Part shown: positions 47,300-57,379 of the stretch, piece by piece | How the letters are laid out: each line of letters starts with the position of its first letter | How positions within the stretch are numbered: position 1 is the stretch's first letter | Assembly: GCF_963678635.1 (NCBI RefSeq) | Contig: NC_087067.1 | Span: 27,909,547-27,969,546 of the forward strand | Direction: 5' to 3' | DNA length: 60,000 nucleotides | Source: Symsagittifera roscoffensis | Lineage: Eukaryota; Xenacoelomorpha; Acoela; Convolutidae | Program-made: the position numbers and the translations under genes | The notes under the pieces: generated by a model | The model's database searches: none | Told to the model about the DNA's origin: nothing | What the model saw: only the letters and a program-made list of their open reading frames with translations

Positions 47300-47852
47300 C
47301 ATACATACATACATACATACATAAATACCTACATACATACATGCATACATACATACATACATACATACATACATACATACATACATACATACATACATAC
47401 ATACATACATACATACATACATACATACATACATACATACATACAAACATAAATACATACATACATACATACATACATACATACATACATACATACATAC
47501 ATACATACATACATACATACATACATACATACATACATACATACATACATACATACATACATACATACATACATACATACATACATACATACATACATAC
47601 ATACATACATACATACATACATACATACATACATACATACATACATACATACATACATACATACATACATACATACATACATACATACATACATACATAC
47701 ATACATACATACATACATACATACATAAATACATACATACATACATACATACATACATACATACATACATACATACATACATACATACATACATACATAC
47801 ATACATACATACATACATACATACATACACACATACATACATACATACATAC

Positions 47853-47883
<31 letters not shown>

Positions 47884-48075
47884 CATACATACATACATAC
47901 ATACATACATACATACATACATACATACATACATACATACATACATACATACATACATACATACATACATACATACATACATACACACATACATACATAC
48001 ATACATACATACATACATACATACATACATACATACATACATACATACATAAATACCTACATACATACATGCATG
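47300..48075 (+). repeat. (ATAC)n tetranucleotide microsatellite
   Basis: About 775 bp of nearly perfect CATA repeats with rare point variants (AAAT, CACA, CTTA). The phrase AAATACCTACATACATACAT followed by GCAT occurs at 47323 and again at 48051, exactly 728 bp (182 tetramers) apart. This suggests a longer-scale duplication of the block. Confidence 0.97.
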
Positions 48076-48081
48076 CATGTT

Positions 48082-48330
48082 GTATATCGATCGAAATGCT
48101 TCTCGGTCGAAAAAGTCCCGGGTCGAACTTATTCCCAACGTTTTTCCTCGGTCAAACATAATCATAAATTTTCTCACTCGAAACTCTTCTCAATCAAACT
48201 CGACCGAAACGCTTTTCCTTGCTCGATCTTGGTCAAAATGTTCTTCCTCAGTCAAACATAGTCGAAACATAGACAGATTTCTTCGATTTGGTCGAAATAT
48301 ATTGAGCCTGGGTCGAGGCGGTCGAAACAT
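48082..48330 (+). repeat. Degenerate GGTCGAAA minisatellite
   Basis: Irregular units of roughly 20-30 bp contain GGTCGAAA, GGTCAAACAT, CTCGAAACTCTTCTC or GACCGAAACGCTTTTCC, often preceded by TTCCTC. It directly follows the (ATAC)n block. Frames across it are treated as chance. Confidence 0.65.
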
Positions 48331-48884
48331 AAATGAACAACCTTGACCAGGGGAGCTAGGCTGGCGAATTGGTGGGGACGTGAGTGTGAGGGCGCAAAGC
48401 GTGAATATCACGAGGGTTTTGTAAACGCACAAGGGGGTGGTGAATCTTTGTAGGTGTTATGTAGAAGTAAATATGCTAATACGTCTAACGAGATCTTAAT
48501 GAGATAATGTCTCATCTTCTATTTCGCATTTCAATCTCATTTTAAATTCTAAATAATTGTACAATACTCATGATAAACTTAGTTTTATTGAGAACATGGT
48601 TCTTCTGTCTCTGAAAAATAACACCGCTTCAATAACTATTTTCTTGTCTTTAACCATACCCACTCTAAGCCAATGCTTAACCACATCCACAGCAACTCAG
48701 CTTGTAATCATAGCAAACCCTTAATGTTCAGAATGCCACTTAATTAGCATCAAATCGTTTTTGGACAATATCAAACAAAGAGTAAAAATTTGTTTTTGAA
48801 TTTTTTCTTAAATTTTTAATACCTTGATCAATTTTTAATTGATGTTTTCAAAAATTGTTTCAAGGACGTTAAAGGGTAGTGGAT
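48331..48884. other. No gene recognised
   Basis: A brief G-rich stretch (about 48352-48435) precedes AT-rich DNA. Nothing is identified. Confidence 0.4.
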
Positions 48885-48918
48885 TTTGTCAGGATTTGCC
48901 CTGATTCGAGCAGTCTTG
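48885..48918 (-). repeat. Isolated 3' end of a Helentron-like family 1 element
   Basis: CAGGATTTGCCCTGATTCGA followed by GCAGTCTTG and then TTC is the hairpin and tail of family 1, with no body to its left. Probably a truncated old copy. Confidence 0.65.
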
Positions 48919-49511
48919 TTCTTTTCAGTACCCTGTTAAAGGTTTAAGGAATTATCTTTCCATGAGCTACACATTTTTAAAAGTGGTTTTTCACCCAGTT
49001 TCATTTTTGCCTAATTTTTCGCAAATTTCTTGTGAATATGTAAAGGAATGGTTTAATTGTTACACTTGTTATTCTCTTTAGGATGTTGCATTTGTTGTTC
49101 TCCTCATTTTTGGTTTTCTGATACATCAATTTACTGACCCGTCACAGTTAATAGTATCAGGTTGCCTTTCACACCCTGTTTTTTATTTCTCATGATGGCT
49201 CTTTTTCTCTTTAGGGGTCATTTTTCCAACAATTTCAGATTCCCATCTGATGTTGTTTTGTCATCGCGGCTCGTTTTATTCTAAATTCGGTTCATCAAAT
49301 TCAAAAACCTTTGTGCAGATGAAGTTCTTTCGTGGAAATTACATTAGATGAGCTGAATATGACAGCCTTTGATAATTGAAATTATGAAGAGGTTGAAATT
49401 ACTATCAAATGATGAAATGTTTAAGGAAAAACGTTCATAATGAAACAAGCCTACTTGTGTCTATATGACTATTGAAGAAAAACATTATTATCAAAACGGG
49501 AATTTCGGACT

Positions 49512-49675
49512 ATTTAAGGAAAATAATGTTTACTTTTGGAAGGTAATGTTTGACTAATTAAGAAAATTGTTTAAAATGAAACGGAAATATGAATTTAAGG
49601 AAAATAATGTTTACTTTTGATGAGTAATGTTTGATTAATTGACAAATGTTTAAAATGAAACGAGATTACTTCATA
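49512..49675 (+). repeat. 82-bp tandem duplication
   Basis: ATTTAAGGAAAATAATGTTT begins at 49512 and again at 49594. TAATGTTTGA.TAATT and GTTTAAAATGAAACG follow in both units. Confidence 0.8.
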
Positions 49676-49748
49676 TTTGTTCTTATGTTTTGTTTGAAAT
49701 CACTTTCGACAATTGGTATTTTTGTTTTCAAATAAAATTGAAAGAAAA

Positions 49749-50287
49749 CAAGACTGCTCGTATCAGGGCGAAGCCCTGAATGTTCCGACTGCCTTTTAAG
49801 AATTATGGAGCAGTAATAACATTAAAAAGTTAAATGTAAGAAAAAATAAAATGAAAAAAGTTTTTTTTTCTTCTAAAATTTGAAACTTTTTCCATGAAAA
49901 TCATCCCCCCTTACGCCATATAAACTACGAAAGAAAAGATTTCGCTCCTTGTAACAAATCAATTATGGCAGATAAGCTTCTTTCAACCAATTTGGAACAA
50001 TTTCTAAGACGGATTAATTCTCCGCTTACGCGTTAATAGCGCGAAATATATCGCGCGTTAATTGTCCCCAATTGGCCAAAATGGTAATCTTTAAACCCTC
50101 ATAACTTTACGAAAAATAATCACAGGTGAAATATCGTTTCAAATTTAAGCTCAAGACAACAATACCTTTTGAATGATATAAAAAATTCCGTCAAAATTGG
50201 CTAGTTAAAAAGTCGAAATTTGTCTGAAGAAAAAAAAACCCACCCCGAGCACAAATATTCCGTTACTTTCGTATCGAAAGTCGGAAC
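49749..50287 (+). mobile_element. Helentron-like (HINE) family 1, well-preserved copy
   Basis: It starts CAAGACTGCTCGTATCAGGG and ends TTTCGTATCGAAAGTCGGAA followed by C, with AA flanks on both sides (TT when read on the other strand). Both hairpins are perfect: CAGGGCGAAGCCCTG near the left end and CTTTCGTATCGAAAG near the right end. The near-terminal TGTTCCGACT is the inverse of the opposite terminus. 539 bp, non-coding. Confidence 0.9.
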
Positions 50288-51313
50288 AAAATCAAAAGGC
50301 ATTGTTAAAAAAGACCTTTGAAAACAAAACAGGCCATTTGTCCGAATTGTTTCGCTTTAGAAACAAAACGTTTTAAGAGTTAATGATTCAATTAGATGCA
50401 GTAAAATTCAACCCATCGGAAAAACACGATGTGTGTTAATTTTATGACAGGAAGGGGGAAGTTTCCATTTATTGCTTTTATATGCTTTCTGTAACATTGA
50501 AAAAAAATTCTATCCATAAACTAAGATGGACAAGCGTCATCCTTGTTCCATAAAATAAAGTAATTAACAAGATCCAGAAAAACGTATTGTACCTTCAACA
50601 TGAACAATAGATAAACTCAATATTTTGGAAAAATCGCAAAAATTTAACGTCAATATTAAACTGTCTCAAAAATCTAATTTTGTAGCTTTATAAATTGAAT
50701 ATTTTTATGACTGTCAAGTTGGCGAGCCTTTTGTAATTATGAAGAATACTTATAGCAATTTGTTTGAAATATTCAGCTGCAAAGAAAGCTTATAGCAATT
50801 TGTTTGAAATATTCAGCGTCAAAATATTGCTTCAACTTAAATTATGTTTTTTTTTAAATTAGATAACGTTCATTTCAATTATATCGCAGCTCATCATCTA
50901 ACAGCTTTCTTTACTCATAATTTTTTACGCTTTGAAACTAAGAAAATATTGGAAAAAAGTTTCAATAGAAAACGTAGAACTTTCAGTAGATGTTACTATA
51001 GAAGACGATTTGCCTTTGAAAACAAAAAACCAATAGCGTCAAAACGTTTGGCTTCAGAAACAAAACATCATTAGAGCTATGAGTCCATTGAAGACAGAAA
51101 AGTTCGACCCATCAATGAAGCATGATGCGACCCCATTTCATGACAGAGAGGTTGAAATGACCATTTATTGCTTTTATCTGCGTTTTGTAACCTGTAACAT
51201 TAAAAAATGCCCATTCATAATCTAAGATGAATTAATGCCCGAAATAACTTGATGATGCAAATTAAAGATTAAGACTACTTTCTACGCTCGGTGAAAATGA
51301 TAAAGGTAGGGTT
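50288..51313. repeat. Diverged local duplications
   Basis: About 50304-50535 resembles 51016-51237 (shared AGAAACAAAAC, TTCAACCCATC, CATTTATTGCTTTTAT, TAACATT). About 50525-50760 resembles 52895-53130 (shared ATCCAGAAA, TATAAATTGAATATTTTT, TCAAG.T..CGAGCC). A 41-bp tandem pair, TTATAGCAATTTGTTTGAAA, lies at about 50748 and 50789. The frame 50844-51074 (arginine rich) has no identified domain. Confidence 0.55.
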
Positions 51314-51765
51314 TGCCGGGTCTAGGATAACAAGCCGACGGGACATCAAGCCGAAGGGACTCCAAGCCGAAATTAAAACTTTACAAACACCTCAAAACAC
51401 TATTTTATCATCTGTAAAACGTTGTTTTTCAAAAACTTAGTCCATAATAAACGTTATTCTTGACAATGCACCACTCGTGATTGATATCCGTTTATAACAT
51501 CAGCCGGCTTTTGAAATGCATAAACTATAAACATGAAAAATGCCTTCAACCATGTTTTACTTTTCAACTTTCCGAAACATCATTTGGAGGCTTAAATTTT
51601 ATGAAAACGCCAATAACTTGTGAAGAAAGATCATGAAATTCAGTAATTCTTCCAAAAAGTTTTCAAATTAATCATATTTCACGAGTTTATAAGGAACTAT
51701 TCGGCTTGAAGTCCCTACTTTTACGATTCGGCTTGAAGTCCCGTCGGGTTGATGTCCGGCACCCG
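51314..51765. mobile_element. TIR element with repeated AAGCCGAA motifs
   Basis: The left arm has CAAGCCGACGGGACATCAAG, CCGAAGGGACTCCAAGCCGA and the start GCCGGGTCTAGG. The right arm, complemented, reads CGGGTGCCGGACATCAACCC, GACGGGACTTCAAGCCGAA and GTAGGGACTTCAAGCCGAA. So each arm is itself built of two or three copies of a GGGACTTCAAGCCGAA-type word. About 450 bp, non-coding. The target duplication is unclear. Confidence 0.7.
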
Positions 51766-53827
51766 AGCTTGCCATGTGCTTATACTTCACCGAACCGAGA
51801 TCAAAGACTTCTGCAGCAACCTAACCTTTCTGATTTTGCATTGGTGAGTTGCGACCATTACGACCCAAATTTGGTATGTTGCAACCATCGGGACTCATAT
51901 TATGAATGTAATCAAAATGGATATGTCGCACTTCTTCGCGTTCAAAGAAAATTGTTTGCTTGCAACTCTGACTTAAGTGTATATTTGTTAACAAAGAAAT
52001 TTCTCCTTCTCACACGACAATTTCTGGCAAAGTTTGAGCTGAACAAAAACTTAACAATTTCACAAATTAAGAAATTTTCGTAGTGGATAAATATTTTTCA
52101 AAAACTAGATGGCCAAGTATCAGTTGAAAGTTTGTTCTAATTTTGTGACAAAACTATCTAACTAGAAGAACAATCTTTAAATTTATACAAGCAATTTTTC
52201 TAAATAGTTGTATATTTTATCACCCCGGAAACCCTTAATTTTCAAAATAATGAAAATATTTCTTTAAAATTTATACTTTGCGGCATGCAGGTTTTCTTCC
52301 TTGACGGTTGTTCAGAGCAGATTTCAGATTTTGCTCATTGCATCACAAGAAAACTTTTGCTCAAGTTTTTGAAAAGAAAGTTATAAATAATATCTTGCGG
52401 AGATAGCGACTCGAAATGATTATGTCGCGTTTTTTGCGTCCTAAAAATTGAGCGACCTAAAAAAAATATCTCTCAGCTTTGCGCAACAAAAAAAAAAGCT
52501 TCTAAGCACCATCGCGACTAAAAATGAATATGTCGCACTTTTGAGTATAGCAATGCGATGATGCAACCTTACATGGTGCGACTTAGCGCGTTTTTGCGTG
52601 ACTTAGCTTGACTTGTGTTGCGACTTTGGGCAACTCATGGCATGTGAATAATTTTTGTAGCACGATGGCTATTTTTGCAACTCATTTTGGTCGCTTGCGA
52701 CCTGTTTTGAATTTTTTTCGTGTAAAGTCTTCAAATGAAACATCAGAAAAAAATTTCTAGCTTAAGAAATCATCTTGAAAACTATTTCTACTAATAGCTT
52801 GCCCAAAAATATAATTTTCCTGAAAGAACCTAGTAAAAACTATTCAATTTTATAGTGTCCTAATTCAACTTTGAAGGGTATGAGAACATTTTACATAATA
52901 ACAAAATTCATCCTTTTCCATTAAAAAAAATAATAAACTAAATCCAGAAATACGCATTGTTTTTCCACATGAAAATTACTAAATTTCATTATTTCAGAAG
53001 AAAGGCACAAAATTTATCATCGACATTAAATTGTCCCAAAAAATTAATTTTTGTGAATTATAAATTGAATATTTTTTGACATTCAAGCTTACGAGCCCTT
53101 TGAGTTTATGAAACAGAATTTGCATCGTAGTTGATAAACAGAATTATCTTCTAAAATCTTGCAAGATTGCCTCCTTTAAAAATAACTTTTTCAATTAATG
53201 TTTCTCAAAAACTGTGGGTTGAGCAGCCGATTTTTTTGTGACCATAAAAAGATTTATAGGCGCAGACAACCTCTAGCGTTTGTGAAGGAAGTGTAGTGCT
53301 AACATTTAAATACTTGAACAACAAAGGAAAAGAAACAATTTATAAGCGCAAAATATTATAACACAATTGTGTATCGTGTATATGTGAAGACAACATGCAA
53401 CAAACCTCAAGTTAAATGACACAACTATTGACAAAATTTTTGACATAAATAGCCTAAATTTAAAATAAAAAATAATAGAGTAGCAAAATTAAATGAACTA
53501 CTCAAAAAAAAGTTTTTGGAAAGCTAAATTCAAAATGCATAAATTATTATTACATGCTGAAACTTTTTAAATTACGAAAATTTAAAAAAAGAACATGAAA
53601 ATCATTATTTTAAGGCTTGATCAATCTTATTTGTTTATCGAAACATAAGCTCAATTTTTTGGGCGATTTGAGGTAATTAATTCTAATAATATATTTCGAA
53701 ATCAATTGATTCAAGTTGTTGTTCCAAAAACAATGTTTACTACAAGAGAACATTTTCAGATATTACTTAAAATGGCGTCTATGGAAATAACTCAACAAAA
53801 TTCTACTTCTACAACTCTACTTATAAA
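51766..53827. other. Repeat-rich stretch, no gene recognised
   Basis: Between about 51840 and 52680 many scattered words of the type GTTGCGACC, ATGTCGCACTT and TTGCGACTT suggest decayed repeats. The open frame 51706-52083 starts inside the TIR element and I treat it as chance. The rest is AT-rich. Confidence 0.4.
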
Positions 53828-54225
53828 CAGGGGCGGATTTAGGGGGCGGACGCCCCCTTCAGGGATTCGACCCCCTGCCATCTCAAAGGGTCCCCCTTTA
53901 GTACTTTTTAAGAAATCCGCTTTTTGTTCCCCCCTTTGTACAATTTTGAAATATCCCTTTTTGGCTGACCGACCCTAAAACTTTTCTAAGCGCGCCTTTG
54001 ACGCCAATATAAACTAAATCTGAGGGGTAGCGCGCGCTAAAACAAACGCAATTTTTTTTGTCAAAATTTTCCAAAAAGTGCCCAAAAACGGCTTTTTACC
54101 AGTTTTTTTTTCAAAAAATTTGCCTGTGGCGCAGAAAATTTGGCTAAAACTGCGTCTTTTTACTGCTTTAGGAGAGCTCGGAAAATCAATTTGGTCAACC
54201 TAAAAAAAGGTCCACAAATTTCTTT
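53828..54225 (-). mobile_element. hAT-type MITE, one end intact
   Basis: CAGGGGCGGATTTAGGGGGC at the left is the terminus of the family in reverse. It is followed by GGGATTCGACCCCCTGCC, GGTCCCCCTTTAGTAC, AAAACTTTTCTAAGCGCGCC and GCGCGCGC. The right end (about 54225) has lost its terminal repeat. Confidence 0.75.
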
Positions 54226-54320
54226 TTCGTTGAAGTTTTACTCAAGAAATAATTATTGATACTGTGATACAATTATTGATAAAATGTAGCTGTTCTAGAT
54301 ACAAATTTAAATTGTTTCAG

Positions 54321-54368
54321 TGCCCTTTTACGCCTCAGTTGTTGACCACATGGGCCATGTTCGTTGAG
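54321..54368 (+). CDS. Possible short internal exon, unidentified
   Basis: 48 bp between AAATTGTTTCAG and GAG|GTATGA, both good splice signals. In phase 0 it reads CPFTPQLLTTWAMFVE. It is GC-richer than its flanks. It may belong with the exon-like stretch at 54493, but the phases do not match directly. Confidence 0.3.
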
Positions 54369-54492
54369 GTATGATAATTAGCTTTTTCTGCAATAAGTTC
54401 TTTTTCTATGACTTGTCTGCCTGACGATCGTCATGCAAGTAATTATTTTTTTGTCTAATGGGTTCTGGTGCAACACTGAAACTTAATCTTAG

Positions 54493-54690
54493 TATCATTT
54501 TCACCTCTCGAGAGATCGAACAAAGAAATAATCAGGGCTTTATTTACATTGTACGGAAAGAAGCCCGCAAATTTAACTCGAAACTTGATATGGTGGAGTA
54601 TCAACGGCTGAAAGAAAATGCTGATAATGGTCTGAAAAAAGAAACATATAAGCATGGAGAAAGTTTCAAATTTATTTATTGCTATCTTAA
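54493..54690 (+). CDS. Possible exon, unidentified, running into a Helentron-like copy
   Basis: Preceded by ACTTAATCTTAG. The frame reads SIIFTSREIEQRNNQGFIYI, VRKEARKFNSKLDMVEYQRL, KENADNGLKKETYKHGESFK and FIYCYLKN. Residue balance is coding-like, with no AT-driven F/K/N run. The frame runs on into the family 1 element that starts at 54698, which supplies the next stop. If the exon is real, the element either inserted at its 3' end or the splice donor lies earlier (for example at ATAATG|GTCTGA). No domain is recognised. Confidence 0.38.
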
Positions 54691-54697
54691 AAATGAA

Positions 54698-55228
54698 CAA
54701 GACTGCTCGTATCAGGGCGAAGCCCTGAATGTTCCGACTGGCTTTTAAGGTTTATGGAGCAGCAGTAATAACATAAAAATTTAAATGAAATAAAATAAAA
54801 TGAAATTTTTTTTTTTCAAATTCGAAATTTTTTATGAAAATCATCCCCCTACACGCCATTTAAATTACAAAAAGATAGATTTAATTCCTTGTAACAAATC
54901 AATTATGGCAAATAAGCTTCGTTCAACCAATTTGGAACGATTTGTAAGACGGATTAAATCTCCGCTTACGCGTTAATAGCGCCAATTATATCGCGCGTTA
55001 ATTGTCCCAAATTGGTCAAAATGGCAATCTTTAAACCCTCATAATTTTACACAAAATTATCGCAGGTGAAATATCTTTTCAAATTTAAGCTCAGGACAAC
55101 AATGGCTTTCGAATGATATAAAAAAATTCTGTCAAAAATGGCTAGTTAAAAAGTCGAAATTTGTCTAAAGAAAAAAAAACCCACCCCGAGCACAAATATT
55201 CCGTTACTTTCGTATCGAAAGTCGGAAC
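54698..55228 (+). mobile_element. Helentron-like (HINE) family 1 copy
   Basis: It starts CAAGACTGCTCGTATCAGGG after ATGAA and ends CGTATCGAAAGTCGGAAC before AATAAT. Both hairpins are intact. 531 bp. Confidence 0.9.
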
Positions 55229-55321
55229 AATAATGTAACCGGTAATTGAGATAAAAATAACGACCAAAAAAGAATATTGAGACATTTTGATATAATAATT
55301 TTGAAGGTCTCGATAGAAAAA

Positions 55322-55950
55322 TAAGACTGCTTGTATCCAGGGGCGGATCTAGGATTTTCTCGAGGGGGGGGGGGGGGGGGGGGCGGTTTTTCAAAAGTTT
55401 TCCAAAATTTTGACGACCTTTTTTTTAGGTCGACCAAATTGATTTTTCGAGCTCTCCCAAAGCACTGTTTTGCCGCTATTTTGGCAAAGTTTTCTGCGCC
55501 GCAGGCAAATCTTTGAAAAAACAGTAAAAAAAAAGCCGTTTTTGGGCACTTTTTGAAAAAATTTTGACAAAAAATAGCGTTTTTTTGGCGCGCGCTCCCC
55601 CTCAAAGTTAGTATATATTGGCGCCGAAGGCGCCTTTAGAAAAACTTTAGGGTCGGTCGGCCAAAAAGGGATTTCTGAAAAAGTATCAAAGGGGGGACCC
55701 TTTGGGTCGGCAGGGGGTCGAATCCCTGAGAAAAAGGGCGTCCGCCCCCCGCCCCCCCCCCCTAAATCCGCCCCTGCTTGTATCAATGCGACGCCAGGAA
55801 TCTTCTACTTCCCTTTAACATCTAGTTAATTGTGTGCGGTTAGATAAAGAAAAAAAAAGAACGAGTATTTTTGAGTTTTCTTAAAACATTTCCCCGCATG
55901 CTAAGTTAATTACAAAATTATGTAATTCGCAAACAACAAGGTATTAAATA
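55322..55950 (+). mobile_element. Old Helentron-like copy interrupted by a hAT MITE
   Basis: TAAGACTGCTTGTATC before the hAT element and AATGCGACGCCAGGAATC after it fit a degenerate CAAGACTGCTCGTATCAGGG start. TTTCCCCGCATGCTAAGTTA follows at about 55890, as in other old copies. The right end is not recognisable. Confidence 0.5.
55338..55776 (+). mobile_element. hAT-type MITE, intact, with 8-bp target duplication
   Basis: The termini CAGGGGCGGATCTAGG and CCTAAATCCGCCCCTG are inverted repeats. The flanks CTTGTATC (55330-55337) and CTTGTATC (55777-55784) are identical 8-mers. 439 bp, with G-runs and C-runs next to the termini. This is the reference copy for the family in this window. It encodes nothing. 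Frames across it translate the repeat only. Confidence 0.92.
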
Positions 55951-56102
55951 GCTGAAGTAACAAGATTCAATTCGCTTTGGTTTTTTTTTCAGACGAAATG
56001 AATTTCAGCTCAAACTTTAAAAGCACCCGAATCCCTTTCTACTGCTGGAAAGTTTTGGGTGCTTGGGTTTGCTCATACAATAATAAAATCGAAAATGTTG
56101 TT

Positions 56103-56633
56103 GTTCCGACTTTCGATACGAAAGTAACGGAATATTTGTGCTCGGGGTGGGTTTTTTTTTCTTCAGACAAATTTTGACTTTTTAACTAGCCATTTTTGAC
56201 GAAATTGTTTTATATCATTCGAAAAGTATTGTTGTCTTGAGCTCAAATTTGAAAAGGAATTTCACCTGTGATCATTTTTCGTAAAGTTATGGGGGTTTAA
56301 AAATTGCCATTTTGGCCAATTTGGGACAATTAACGCGCGATATATTTCGCGCTATTAACGCGTAAGCGGAGAGTTAATCCGTCTTAGAAATTGTTCCAAA
56401 TTGGTTTAACGAAGCTTATTTGCCATAATTGATTTGATAAAAGTAGCGAAATCTATCCTTTAGAACTTTATATGGCGTGTGGGGGGAGGATTTTTATAAA
56501 AAAATTTCAAATTTTTGAAAAAAAAACTTTCATTTTGTTTTATTACTTTAAATTTTTTAAAAACATTATTGCTCCAAAAATCTTAATGGGCAGTCGGAAC
56601 ATTCAGGGCTTCGCCCTGATACGAGCAGTCTTG
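56103..56633 (-). mobile_element. Helentron-like (HINE) family 1, inverted copy
   Basis: It starts GTTCCGACTTTCGATACGAA after GTT and ends AGTCGGAACATTCAGGGCTT, CGCCCTGATACGAGCAGTCT and TG before TTCC. Asymmetric inverted repeat and both hairpins are perfect. 531 bp. Confidence 0.92.
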
Positions 56634-56966
56634 TTCCTTTTTGAGATGGCTCTTTGGTTGTGTTGAACAAGTTTTCAGAGGTTATTACAGAGGTGCAAAG
56701 AGCATTGAACCGAATACGATAAATGCCCTGCTTTTTGACAGAGGCTCAAAACGTAAATCGATGCCGATGCTAGTGCAGTAGAGAAGGGACCAACAGCCTA
56801 CTAGATCTGTGTATTTTTTTGCTGACCTGATCGTCTGCGACGATGAAAAAGAAAATAGGAAAAAGATTAATGAACACGAGTCATTAGTTTAGTTTACACG
56901 TCATTCAGCGGGAAAAACTCTTCGAAGGGATAGCGTTATATCCGATTCGCATTGTGATAAACTTTG
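56634..56966. other. No feature recognised
   Basis: Mixed sequence leading to the coding-like stretch at 56967. Confidence 0.35.
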
Positions 56967-57180
56967 AAAAGTTGCACCAGCTGAACGAGTTGATAATATG
57001 TTGATACTTGAAAGCAGAAGGGAAACGGAAACCAGGACAACCTCTGTTGGAGCTAAAGAGGCACCCCTTCTTGCGTCTGACACAATACCAAGTGGCGACG
57101 AGAGAACAACTAGACCATGGAGACCGCCCGTCTGTTTTGCGATTGATGAGTTTGATAGACAATAGCGACGTCTGCAAATA
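56967..57180 (+). CDS. Coding-like stretch, unidentified, possibly broken
   Basis: A GC-richer frame reads APAERVDNMLILESRRETET, RTTSVGAKEAPLLASDTIPS, GDERTTRPWRPPVCFAIDEF and DRQ, then a stop. It is hydrophilic and looks translated. After the stop the same frame resumes with RRLQIQRKKFNSYKKE, so it may be a pseudogene or a last exon. Acceptors GAAAAG at 56971 or CACCAG at 56980 are possible. The opposite strand is also open here (56901-57197), so the strand is not certain. No domain is recognised. Confidence 0.3.
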
Positions 57181-57379
57181 CAGCGCAAAAAATTCAACAG
57201 CTATAAAAAGGAAAGCTGTAATAATCCATTTCCAACGAATAACCTGCCTGAGGACAGGGCAATTAAATCGAATTGATTATTCCCTAGGTTCAAACAAAAC
57301 ACCAGAAGCAGAAGACTCATCATTGTGCAAATTAACTTCATTAGAGCGCTTTAAAAATTTAATATTAACCGAAAGATAG

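Noticed and set aside
47022-48261. Long open frames (up to about 390 codons) on both strands encoding THTYIHTYI or MYVCMYVC repeats
   Set aside because: They are translations of the (ATAC)n microsatellite and the N gap. The tetramer has no stop codon in several frames, so length is not evidence of coding.
51706-52083. 125-codon open frame
   Set aside because: It begins inside the right arm of a TIR element and runs into decayed GCGACC-type repeats. No recognisable protein.
55204-55786. Minus-strand frames of about 130 codons with glycine/proline-rich starts (GADLGGGGGG, PPADPKGPPF)
   Set aside because: They lie on the hAT MITE and an adjacent Helentron-like copy. The same peptide-like strings recur wherever the MITE occurs.
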